From Porphyromonadaceae bacterium (GTDB lineage: Bacteria > Bacteroidota > Bacteroidia > Bacteroidales > CAMTPD01), in NCBI GenBank assembly GCA_003447595.1, contig DLYT01000138.1:1-22820 (forward strand): a DNA stretch of 22,820 nucleotides, given 5' to 3'. Both the position numbers and the translations under genes were made by a program. Under the pieces are notes generated by a model that was not told the DNA's origin, searched no databases, and was given only the letters and a program-made list of their open reading frames with translations. Each line of letters begins with the position of its first letter. Position 1 is the first letter of the stretch. This document shows, in pieces, positions 15,749-22,820 of the stretch.

Positions 15749-17212
15749 ATGAAAACTACTTTGCTGGCTACAGTCGGAATTTTGATCTATTTTGTATTAC
15801 TCATGTGGGTGGTGGTGCGTTCGAAACGTAGCAACACGCTCGAAGAGTATTTTATGGGTGGACGTCAACTTCCGTTCTGGATGCTTTCTCTTACTTTTAT
15901 CGCATCCTGGTGGGGTGCGGGATCGGCTCTTTCTACTGCCGATATGGCTTTTACCGATGGGGTGAGCTCGTATTGGATTTACGGCATGCCTGTTTTGTTT
16001 TCTACATTCTTAATGATCTTATTGGCAAAAGCGATCCGTCGTATTCCTGTGCTTACACAACCGCAGATGATGACCATGCGTTATAATAAACTGGTGGGGG
16101 TATTGATGTCTATCGCAATATTCCTTTTTATGACGATTACGGCTGCTTCGCAAATGGTGGGCATTGGTAGCTTTTTTGTTGGGTTTTTAGGACTTTCGTA
16201 CGAGTGGGGTGTAATCCTTGGTACAGGCATTGTCTTGATCTACTCCCTGTTTGGCGGATTCAAAGGGGTGGTGATTACAGATATTATCCAGTTCTTCTTT
16301 TTAGGAGCGGCGGCAATTATTGTTTGCTGGGTAGGATATCAGCATGCAGGTGGATGGGAAGGTATTCAAGAAGCTGCCCTAACTGCCGATAAGCCTTTCT
16401 ACTTCGATTTTTATCACAATATAGGTAATAACTTGGTGTATGTGATTACGTTTGGTGCGGCATGGATGATTCAGGCCAACGTATGGCAACGTATCATGGC
16501 AACTCGAAATGATACGGATGCTCGCAAAATGACGGTGATGAGTTTTATCGTTTATATTCCGCTGTATTTTATTGCAGTAGTTACCGGTATGGCTGCACTT
16601 GCACTATATAAAGATATGCCCGAAGGGGGTGTAATTCCGGGTATTGTGCGTGATTACATGTCGCCGGTGCTCGGAGTGTTTGTTTTTGTCGGCATTTGTT
16701 CGGCAATAATGTCTACCATGGACTCATTGATCAACACCGGAGCAATGGTGCTTACGAAAGATGTGTATTCCCTGTACATAAATAAAAATGCCAATGATAA
16801 GCAGTTGATTCGTATGAGTATGCTTTCTACAGCTATTGTTACGTGTATCGGACTGGTTATCGCACTCCGCATACGTTCTATTCTTGATGTGTCGTGGATT
16901 GCTGCCGATTTGCTTTCTACCGGTTGTTTTGTTCCTTTAGTGCTCGGATTTTTATGGAAACGAGGTACTGCCGCGGGCGCTCTTAGTAGCATTGTGGCCG
17001 GTAGTTCGTTTAGTATCTATAATTTACTTGCTCAGTTTGGTCTTCGTTTGCCCGTGGCTTGGGAACCGAATTCGGCAAAGCAGGTGATGATTGGTATGGG
17101 ACTGGCATTGGTGGTATATGTGATTGTTAGTTTGCTTACGCGAAGTGACGAGCAGACAACAAAAGCAAATGTGTTTATCGCAAAGGCTCGAAATAAATAT
17201 ACAGACTTTTAA
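15749..17212 (+). CDS. Sodium:solute symporter (SSS family)
   Basis: A 487-residue inner-membrane symporter with about 13 membrane segments. Family marks are an N-terminal helix followed by NTLEEYFMGGRQLPFW, the SSF core SLTFIASWWGAGSALSTADM (about 49-68), YSLFGGFKGVVITDIIQFF (about 165-183) and SAIMSTMDSLINTGA (about 319-333), where conserved serines near SxxMSTMDS form the sodium site. SSS carriers use the sodium gradient to take up sugars, amino acids, sialic acid, pantothenate or other solutes; the substrate cannot be read from sequence. The gene starts 18 bases after a terminator and ends before a perfect hairpin at 17263-17297. Its neighbours hint at peptide or amino-acid nutrition, but that is only context. 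Confidence 0.9.
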   Translation: MKTTLLATVGILIYFVLLMWVVVRSKRSNTLEEYFMGGRQLPFWMLSLTFIASWWGAGSALSTADMAFTDGVSSYWIYGMPVLFSTFLMILLAKAIRRIPVLTQPQMMTMRYNKLVGVLMSIAIFLFMTITAASQMVGIGSFFVGFLGLSYEWGVILGTGIVLIYSLFGGFKGVVITDIIQFFFLGAAAIIVCWVGYQHAGGWEGIQEAALTADKPFYFDFYHNIGNNLVYVITFGAAWMIQANVWQRIMATRNDTDARKMTVMSFIVYIPLYFIAVVTGMAALALYKDMPEGGVIPGIVRDYMSPVLGVFVFVGICSAIMSTMDSLINTGAMVLTKDVYSLYINKNANDKQLIRMSMLSTAIVTCIGLVIALRIRSILDVSWIAADLLSTGCFVPLVLGFLWKRGTAAGALSSIVAGSSFSIYNLLAQFGLRLPVAWEPNSAKQVMIGMGLALVVYVIVSLLTRSDEQTTKANVFIAKARNKYTDF

Positions 17213-17262
17213 TCCGTTTGATTCATATATCCAGATTGCAGTGACGCAATAGTTATGATGTA

Positions 17263-17297
17263 ACAAGGGCTATTATCTCGAAGATAATAGCCCTTGT
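17263..17297. terminator. Perfect 16-bp bidirectional terminator hairpin
   Basis: ACAAGGGCTATTATCT (17263-17278) and its exact inverted copy AGATAATAGCCCTTGT (17282-17297) enclose a CGA loop. It sits between the converging symporter (+) and ECF sigma factor (-) genes and can stop both. Confidence 0.85.
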
Positions 17298-17391
17298 TTG
17301 TATCTCTGTTCGTAGTATAAGTTGAAGGGTAGATTAAAGTAGTTAATCCATGAATTTAGTATTTCGATTTAGGTTGTTTGGTTTCACGTGA

Positions 17392-17901
17392 TCAATCATA
17401 ATTGAAATCGTGAAGTTTCTTTTGTAATTCTTGTCGGGCAAAAAAGATTCGACTCTTTACAGTGCCTAACGGTATATTTAACTTGTCGCTAATCTCATGA
17501 TATTTATAGCCGGTCACGTATAATGAGAATGGTTGCTTCAAGTCATCGGTAAGATCGGCAATGCTTCGGGATATTTCTCCGATGGTATAGGCTCCTTCTG
17601 GCGAATCAAATCCCGATTCTTTTGTAATATTGAGACTGTATAAGTCTACATCCTGACTTACCACGGTTTGATACTTAATTATCTTGTGATAATTATTGAT
17701 GAAAATATTGCGCATAATAGTAAGTACCCAGCCTTTGAAGTTGACATCGTCGGTGAATTTTTCTTCGCTATTCAGAACTTTCAAAGTTGTATCCTGCATC
17801 AGATCTAAGGCATCTTCTTTATTTGCTGTGAGCATTAATGCAAAGTTCATCATATTGTCTTGCATGCCCAATAAGTCTTTTTTAAATTGCAGTGTATTCA
17901 T
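17392..17901 (-). CDS. ECF-type RNA polymerase sigma factor
   Basis: A 169-residue sigma-70 family factor of the extracytoplasmic-function class. Region 2 spans about 10-78 (DALDLMQDTTLKVL, then FKGWVLTIMRNIFINNYHK, the -10 melting and recognition part). Region 4 spans about 110-165 (YHEISDKLNIPLGTVKSRIF, a helix-turn-helix that reads the -35 region). It directs RNA polymerase to a stress or envelope regulon. No anti-sigma (FecR-like or zinc-type) gene is adjacent, and the SusC-like transporter lacks the STN domain needed for cell-surface signalling, so this looks like an orphan ECF factor. The next + strand genes (NfeD-type protease and downstream) are divergent across 205 bases and could be targets. 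The promoter at 17966-17995 would give a leader of about 55 bases. Confidence 0.93.
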   Translation of the reverse strand: MNTLQFKKDLLGMQDNMMNFALMLTANKEDALDLMQDTTLKVLNSEEKFTDDVNFKGWVLTIMRNIFINNYHKIIKYQTVVSQDVDLYSLNITKESGFDSPEGAYTIGEISRSIADLTDDLKQPFSLYVTGYKYHEISDKLNIPLGTVKSRIFFARQELQKKLHDFNYD

Positions 17902-17965
17902 AATAATTAAAATATTTTTAAATGGTCTATTTGAAAAAAAAGCATAACTGCGAACGAGATAATTG

Positions 17966-17995
17966 CAAACATATATAAAAAAAAGTAGTAAACAA
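17966..17995 (-). promoter_or_regulatory. Candidate promoter of the ECF sigma gene
   Basis: Read on the - strand, TTG (17995-17993), a 19-base spacer and TATGTTTG (17973-17966) match the Bacteroidota housekeeping promoter pattern exactly. The predicted start is about 55 bases before the ATG at 17901. Confidence 0.55.
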
Positions 17996-18054
17996 TATTA
18001 TAGGGTAAAATGTTTTGATATTTTTTAGTCATCAGATCGAGTCTGTATTGTAAA

Positions 18055-18085
18055 TTTCTTTTATAAATTTATATATCTATATTTG
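18055..18085 (+). promoter_or_regulatory. Candidate promoter of the NfeD operon
   Basis: TATATTTG at 18078-18085 matches TAnnTTTG. The -33 site at 18055-18058 reads TTTC, one base off TTTG, with a 19-base spacer. It would start transcription only about 15 bases before the ATG at 18107. Confidence 0.45.
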
Positions 18086-18106
18086 GTCGTAATTAAAAAG
18101 CACACA

Positions 18107-19537
18107 ATGAATAAATTAGAGGAAGTAAAATACTCGAATGGAATGCTGCAGAGATTGTTCTTTGCAAGTTTGATCTTCTTATTTGCCGCATCCTTGTCTG
18201 CAAAGGCAGAAGAAAGTAAGAAAAAAATTTATCAAATCGACATTCGGGAAGAGATTGGTCCTAAAACTCAGCTGTATCTGTCGAACGGACTCAAGGAAGC
18301 TGCTGTATACGGGGCCGATAATGTGATCATCAATATGAACACCTATGGCGGATTGGTAGATGCTGCCGATTCGATGCGTACGGCTATTTTATATAATAAG
18401 ATCCCGGTTAGTGTTTTTATAGACAACAATGCGGCATCGGCGGGAGCATTGATCTCAATTGCGTGTGATAAAATTTACATGCGAAGAGGGGCTTCTATTG
18501 GTGCGGCTACTGTTGTAAATGGCGGATCGGGAGAGGCAATGCCCGACAAGTATCAGTCGTTTATGCGCTCGATGATGCGTGCAACAGCCGAAGCACATGG
18601 GAAAGATACGATTATCAAAGGTGCGGATACAACGTATGTGTGGAAGCGAGATCCGGCTATTGCTGAGGCGATGGTAGATCAACGCATCTATATTCCGAAC
18701 TTGATTGATACCGGGAAGGTGCTTACTCTTACAGCCGAAGAGGCCGTGAAGTGGCATTATTGTGACGGAATCGAGGAGACGATTCCGGATGTGATAAAGA
18801 ATAGAATGGGCTACGATAATTACGAGATCAAAGCCTATCAACCAAGTTGGCTCGATAAAGTAAAGGGATTCTTTATGCATCCGGCATTGCAAGCTGTGCT
18901 TATCATGATTATTGTAGGAGGGATTTACTTCGAATTGCAAAGTCCGGGAATCGGTTTTCCTTCTATAGCAGCTATCATTGCGGCCATACTTTATTTTGTG
19001 CCGTTGTACATTGACGGTATCGCAACGTATTGGGAGATTATTGTTTTTATATTGGGTGTTATTTTGCTCATTGTCGAGATTTTCATCATTCCTGGCTTCG
19101 GAGTAGCTGGCGTGATGGGAATCGTGTTTATGATAATCGGGTTGTTGCTAAGCTTGGTAAATAATGTAGATTTCAACTTTGATGGAGTGTCGACCGGAGA
19201 TTTTAGCGAGGCTTTGTTGATCGTTGCGGTCGGTTTGATCTGCTCCTTTGTCTTGATTATTTGGATTATGAACAAAGTGGGATCGAAAGGATTATTCTCA
19301 AAAATGGCTTTGCATGCTGATTTGAAAGAGTCTGTCACTCAGGAGCGTGGCTTGGAGCTGATGATAGGAGAGATTGCTACGGCGATGACACCAATGCGTC
19401 CGGCAGGCAAAATTCGTGTAAACAATGAAGTTTTTGATTCTGTTTCTATATCAGGTTTTATAGAAAAAGGCGAAGATGTGAAGATTACGTCTTATCAAAA
19501 TGGTCAGCTTTACGTAGAAAGAATTGACTACCGCTAA
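18107..19537 (+). CDS. NfeD-family membrane-bound serine protease (ClpP-class domain plus NfeD/OB domain)
   Basis: A 476-residue membrane protein. A signal-type helix (about 14-34) precedes a ClpP/crotonase-fold periplasmic protease domain (about 40-235). The nucleophile is probably Ser111 in NAASAGALI, with Lys148 (DKYQSF) as a candidate general base, as in the Ser-Lys dyad of the archaeal NfeD homologue PH1510. About four or five hydrophobic helices (about 260-400) follow, then the C-terminal NfeD OB-fold (about 420-476; GKIRVNNEVFDSVSISGFIE). Family members cut or help organise stomatin-type membrane proteins; no stomatin gene is visible here. I start at the ATG at 18107 because the TTG at 18083 lies inside the candidate promoter. 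The antiporter begins 30 bases later, which suggests an operon. Confidence 0.88.
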   Translation: MNKLEEVKYSNGMLQRLFFASLIFLFAASLSAKAEESKKKIYQIDIREEIGPKTQLYLSNGLKEAAVYGADNVIINMNTYGGLVDAADSMRTAILYNKIPVSVFIDNNAASAGALISIACDKIYMRRGASIGAATVVNGGSGEAMPDKYQSFMRSMMRATAEAHGKDTIIKGADTTYVWKRDPAIAEAMVDQRIYIPNLIDTGKVLTLTAEEAVKWHYCDGIEETIPDVIKNRMGYDNYEIKAYQPSWLDKVKGFFMHPALQAVLIMIIVGGIYFELQSPGIGFPSIAAIIAAILYFVPLYIDGIATYWEIIVFILGVILLIVEIFIIPGFGVAGVMGIVFMIIGLLLSLVNNVDFNFDGVSTGDFSEALLIVAVGLICSFVLIIWIMNKVGSKGLFSKMALHADLKESVTQERGLELMIGEIATAMTPMRPAGKIRVNNEVFDSVSISGFIEKGEDVKITSYQNGQLYVERIDYR

Positions 19538-19567
19538 ACAAAGACGTTTCACTTAAAAGAAAGAATT

Positions 19568-21832
19568 ATGGCGCATATACCGGATTTGATATCCGATCTT
19601 GGGGTAATCCTGTGTTCGGCAGGAGTAATGACGATTTTATTTAAAGCATTAAAACAACCGGTTGTACTGGGATATATTGTTGCCGGTGTAATAGCCGGCT
19701 CAACCATGTTTCATACTCCACTCGTAAAAGATGTTGCGAGTATTCGTATTTGGGCAGATATAGGGGTGATATTCTTGCTTTTTGCCCTCGGTATTGAGTT
19801 TTCTTTTAAGAAACTCCTTCACATCGGAGGTACTGCGGCTGTGAGTGCCGGTGCGATTATTGCCGGGATGATGACTGCGGGATATCTTGTCGGATATTCG
19901 ATGGGTTGGGGTACAACGGCTTCGATATTTCTCGGAGCCATGTTGTCGATGTCATCTACCACGATTATATACAAGGCTTTTGACGACTTGGGGCTGCGTA
20001 ATCAAAACTTTGCCAAGGTAGTATTCGGAGTTCTCATCGTAGAAGATTTGTTTGCCGTGCTGATCATGGTCTTCTTTACCACTTTCTTTTCTGCCAAATC
20101 GCAGGCCGAGACTTCCGAATTGTTTCTGGTCTTGCTTAAGCTTGGCGGATTCCTGCTTTTCTGGTTTATCACAGGCATCTTTGTGCTACCATCTTTCTTT
20201 AAACGGGCCAAGAAACTACTCAATAATGAAACGTTGTTGATTATTGTCATCGGGATGTGTTTGGGGATGGTTATCTTGGCTGCAAAACTAGGGTTTTCAT
20301 CAGCCTTGGGTGCATTCGTTATGGGATCTATCTTGGCTGAGACTTTAGAAGCCGAGCGTATTGAGCACATAATAAAACCTGTAAAAGATCTTTTTGCTGC
20401 GGTATTCTTTGTGTCGGTGGGGATGATGATTAACTTATCTACACTGAGTGCATACGTTTGGCCTATTGTTATCATAACAATTGTGGTGATTATCGGACAG
20501 TTTGTTTTTGCCACAGTTGGTATTATTCTTTCGGGGCAAACTTTGAGAGTTGCCGTGAAGTCGGGTTTGTCGTTGGGGCAGATTGGTGAGTTTGCTTTTA
20601 TCATTGCCGGTTTGGGATATTCCCTTGGAGCAATTGATTACTTTCTGTATCCTGTTGCCGTGGCCGTATCGGTTGTTACCACATTCTTTACTCCTTACTT
20701 GATCAAATTATCAGATCCTGTATATTTCTTGCTTGAGAAATACCTGCCAATGCGCTGGAAGATTATGTTATCTCAATATACATCGGGGGTGAATACGAAC
20801 CGACAAAAAGGTACGTGGAATAAGTTATTAAAGGCTTTGCTTCGAATCGTAGTAGTGTATTCAACAATTGCTATTGGAATTGAATGGATTGCTTTAGATT
20901 ATATCTGGCCATTGATACACGCAGAGTTTCCGGGTACTTTGGGTGCTGTTATCACAACCTGTATAACGATTCTTGCCATTTCTCCGTTTTTGCGTGCGAT
21001 TATGATGAAGAAGAATCACTCGGTAGAGTTTCAGAAGTTGTGGAATGATAATAAATACAATAGAGGTCCGCTAATTTCTTTGATTATAGTGCGTATAGCT
21101 TTGTGTACGATGATTGTATTGTATTTATTGGTAAAGTTGTTTACGATAAAAACAGGTTTATTGTTTGCTATATCTGTTCCTTTGGTATTGTTGTTTATCT
21201 TTTCGGGTCGTTTAAAAAAGCACTCAATCAGCCTGGAAAGACAGTTTATGCGTAATCTCCACGCACGTCAAGATGCAATGGAAAGCAAAACCCCATTTAA
21301 GCAAGGATTTGTAAAGAACCTGTTGGCTCGAGATTTGCACATTGCCGAATACGAGGTTTCGCCTAATTCGCCAAGTGTGGGAAAATCGCTTCAGGAGTTA
21401 AATTTGCGAAGACATACGGGAGTAAACGTAATATCCATTGTTAGAGGAGCTAAACATATTAATATTCCGGGGGGAGAAGATAAAATTTACCCGTATGATA
21501 AATTAGTTGTGGTTGGAACAGACAAAGAACTGGAGCTTTTTGATAAATTTGTACAGGAAAGACATCGAGAAGAGCAAGTAATGCTGAGTCAGGAAGAACC
21601 GGTAGATGTAGTTTTGGAGCAAATATTGGTCGATAACTCATCTTTCTTATATGGTAAATCGATTCGACAAAGTGCATTGAGAGACAAGGCTTCTTCGCTG
21701 GTTATCGGAGTTGAGCGCGGTGTAACCTCGCTTAAAAATCCCGATCCGGATCTTATCTTCGAGATTGGAGACATTGTATGGATAGCCGGTGAACGCGAAA
21801 AGATCGAAGCTTTGTTTGCTGAGAACGAATAG
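19568..21832 (+). CDS. CPA2-family cation:proton antiporter with tandem TrkA_C domains
   Basis: A 754-residue inner-membrane transporter. Residues about 1-395 form the 12-13 helix Na+/H+ exchanger (Kef-like) fold, with FALGIEFSFKKL, LSMSSTTIIYKAFDDLG, a VEDLFA motif carrying the conserved Asp, and LGAFVMGSILAET. A second hydrophobic block of about four helices (about 420-550) follows. The cytosolic end has two TrkA_C modules (about 592-660, VGKSLQELNLRRHTGVNVIS; about 678-752, YGKSIRQSALRDKASSLVIG). No TrkA_N Rossmann domain is seen, unlike classical KefB/KefC, so ligand gating would rely on the TrkA_C pair. It probably exchanges K+ or Na+ for H+ and affects pH or osmotic balance. It is preceded 30 bases upstream by the NfeD-type gene. 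Confidence 0.9.
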   Translation: MAHIPDLISDLGVILCSAGVMTILFKALKQPVVLGYIVAGVIAGSTMFHTPLVKDVASIRIWADIGVIFLLFALGIEFSFKKLLHIGGTAAVSAGAIIAGMMTAGYLVGYSMGWGTTASIFLGAMLSMSSTTIIYKAFDDLGLRNQNFAKVVFGVLIVEDLFAVLIMVFFTTFFSAKSQAETSELFLVLLKLGGFLLFWFITGIFVLPSFFKRAKKLLNNETLLIIVIGMCLGMVILAAKLGFSSALGAFVMGSILAETLEAERIEHIIKPVKDLFAAVFFVSVGMMINLSTLSAYVWPIVIITIVVIIGQFVFATVGIILSGQTLRVAVKSGLSLGQIGEFAFIIAGLGYSLGAIDYFLYPVAVAVSVVTTFFTPYLIKLSDPVYFLLEKYLPMRWKIMLSQYTSGVNTNRQKGTWNKLLKALLRIVVVYSTIAIGIEWIALDYIWPLIHAEFPGTLGAVITTCITILAISPFLRAIMMKKNHSVEFQKLWNDNKYNRGPLISLIIVRIALCTMIVLYLLVKLFTIKTGLLFAISVPLVLLFIFSGRLKKHSISLERQFMRNLHARQDAMESKTPFKQGFVKNLLARDLHIAEYEVSPNSPSVGKSLQELNLRRHTGVNVISIVRGAKHINIPGGEDKIYPYDKLVVVGTDKELELFDKFVQERHREEQVMLSQEEPVDVVLEQILVDNSSFLYGKSIRQSALRDKASSLVIGVERGVTSLKNPDPDLIFEIGDIVWIAGEREKIEALFAENE

Positions 21833-21886
21833 TTGAGTGTCTCTTTTTGCTTTCGGATGCAAAAGAAATCTATTAAATCTACAGAT

Positions 21887-22630
21887 ATGAAATTTTTGGG
21901 AGTTATTCCTGCGCGATTCGCGTCTACACGTTTTCCGGGAAAACCATTGGTAAAGATCGGGAATAGAACCATGATCGAACGAGTTTACGAACAAGTAAAC
22001 GGAGTGGTAGACAAGGCAGTTGTTGCTACGGACGATACGCGTATTTTTGATGTGGTAAAAGCTTTTGGCGGAGAGGTGGTTATGACTTCCGAGCATCACA
22101 AAAGCGGAACCGATCGCTGTTTTGAAGCATTTACCAATTTGGGCGGCGGATATGATGTCGTTGTAAATATTCAGGGAGACGAACCCTTTATCAAACCCGA
22201 ACAAATCGAATTGGTAAAATCATGTTTCGACTCGCATGAAATTCAATTAGCCACACTGGTAAAAGCGTTTAAAGAGACTGATTCTTTCGAAGATCTCTTT
22301 AATCCCAACTCGCCGAAAGTTGTATTGAACCACAACTCCGAAGCTATTTATTTCAGCCGTTCTATCGTGCCGTATGTGCGCGGTGTAGATCATACCGAAT
22401 GGTTGAAGAAACATACTTTCTATAAGCATATCGGAATGTATGCTTACCGTGCCGATGTATTGGCAGAAATAACAAAACTACCTCAATCGTCGCTCGAGAT
22501 TGCCGAGTCGCTCGAACAGTTGAGATGGATTGAAAACGGATATAAAATCAAAGTAGCCAAGACAGAATTCGAAACAATCGGTATCGATACTCCCGAAGAT
22601 CTGGAAAAGGCATTAAAGTATTTATTGTAA
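21887..22630 (+). CDS. kdsB: 3-deoxy-manno-octulosonate cytidylyltransferase (CMP-Kdo synthetase)
   Basis: A 247-residue cytosolic enzyme that activates Kdo with CTP to CMP-Kdo, required for the inner core of lipopolysaccharide. It starts at MKFLGVIPARFASTRFPGKP, the nucleotide-binding signature, and carries MTSEHHKSGTDR (about 66-77) and NIQGDEPF with the metal-binding Asp98. The later stretch SIVPYVRG and the helix SLEQLRWIENG are also typical. The ATG at 21887 was chosen over a TTG at 21833 because it sits directly at the conserved N-terminus and gives the usual length of about 248 residues. The next gene starts 2 bases after the stop. Confidence 0.97.
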   Translation: MKFLGVIPARFASTRFPGKPLVKIGNRTMIERVYEQVNGVVDKAVVATDDTRIFDVVKAFGGEVVMTSEHHKSGTDRCFEAFTNLGGGYDVVVNIQGDEPFIKPEQIELVKSCFDSHEIQLATLVKAFKETDSFEDLFNPNSPKVVLNHNSEAIYFSRSIVPYVRGVDHTEWLKKHTFYKHIGMYAYRADVLAEITKLPQSSLEIAESLEQLRWIENGYKIKVAKTEFETIGIDTPEDLEKALKYLL

Positions 22631-22632
22631 AG

Positions 22633-22820
22633 ATGAAACTAGACAGAACTATAGAACCGGAAATAAAAACAATAGATCATATTGACTTCCCGCAGTTGCA
22701 AACGATCGATTTGCCTAATGGCGTTTCGTTGCATTACCTCAACATGGGAGATCAAGACGTGGTGCGCATCGACTTGATGTTTGGTGCCGGACGTTACGAT
22801 CAGGATGTATTATTTCAGGC
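22633..22820 (+). CDS. M16-family peptidase, N-terminal fragment (cut by window end)
   Basis: Only the first 62 codons are present. The start follows the kdsB stop by 2 bases, so the two genes are cotranscribed. The visible part reads MKLDRTIEPEIKTID, then LQTIDLPNGVSLHYL and VRIDLMFGAGRYDQD, which match the beginning of insulinase-like M16 zinc peptidases of Bacteroidota (a beta strand, then the LxNG and F.aG turns before the inverted zinc motif HxxEH, which would lie beyond the window). The protease call therefore rests on the N-terminal pattern alone. Confidence 0.75.
   Translation, partial: MKLDRTIEPEIKTIDHIDFPQLQTIDLPNGVSLHYLNMGDQDVVRIDLMFGAGRYDQDVLFQ

Noticed and set aside
20002..20604. 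200-codon open frame on the - strand inside the antiporter gene
   Set aside because: It is antisense to a clear CPA2 transporter; its composition (Lys/Thr/Ile-rich) mirrors membrane-helix codons, and no family motif is seen.
1..22820. tRNA genes, CRISPR repeats, insertion-sequence ends or phage attachment sites
   Set aside because: I looked for clover-leaf sequences, regularly spaced repeats, transposase genes and terminal repeats and saw none; the island edges therefore remain undefined.

Overview
The window looks like chromosomal DNA of a Bacteroidales bacterium (phylum Bacteroidota). The evidence is a SusC/SusD outer-membrane pair with a TonB box, lipoproteins with LFSC/LCSC lipoboxes, a BACON domain, a short ECF sigma factor of the Bacteroidota type, and several upstream sites matching the Bacteroidota promoter pattern (TTG, 19 bases, TAnnTTTG). 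The genus cannot be fixed from this sequence alone.

Positions 1-5376 form an antiphage/restriction block on the + strand. It starts with the C-terminal end of a type I restriction subunit (HsdR). A GIY-YIG (T5orf172-type) nuclease follows, whose C-terminus looks like a RAMA-type modified-DNA reader. Next is an AAA15 ATPase overlapping an RloB-family TOPRIM-like protein (AbiL-like pair), then a PtuA ATPase overlapping a PtuB HNH nuclease (Septu pair). The ATPase/RloB/PtuA/PtuB genes are packed so tightly that they probably form one four-gene transcript. Two candidate promoters lie in the 194-base gap before them. Much of this block is more AT-rich than the flanking DNA, which fits horizontal gain. 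A pentapeptide-repeat protein and an aldo/keto reductase follow.

Positions 7059-13999 are on the - strand: a SusC/SusD nutrient-uptake pair, a small DUF4377 lipoprotein and an M43-type zinc metallopeptidase lipoprotein with a BACON domain. Divergent from SusC, on the + strand, are a POT-type oligopeptide transporter (14292-15665) and a sodium:solute symporter (15749-17212). No carbohydrate-active enzyme is present. A secreted peptidase, an outer-membrane importer and a POT carrier together suggest protein or peptide scavenging rather than a glycan locus; this is inference.

Positions 17392-22820 carry envelope and housekeeping genes. An orphan ECF sigma factor (- strand) faces away from a likely operon on the + strand: NfeD-type membrane serine protease, CPA2 cation:proton antiporter with two TrkA_C domains, KdsB (CMP-Kdo synthesis for lipopolysaccharide) and the start of an M16 peptidase. 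Clear hairpin terminators separate most of the convergent or independent units. No tRNA, rRNA, CRISPR array or insertion sequence was seen.
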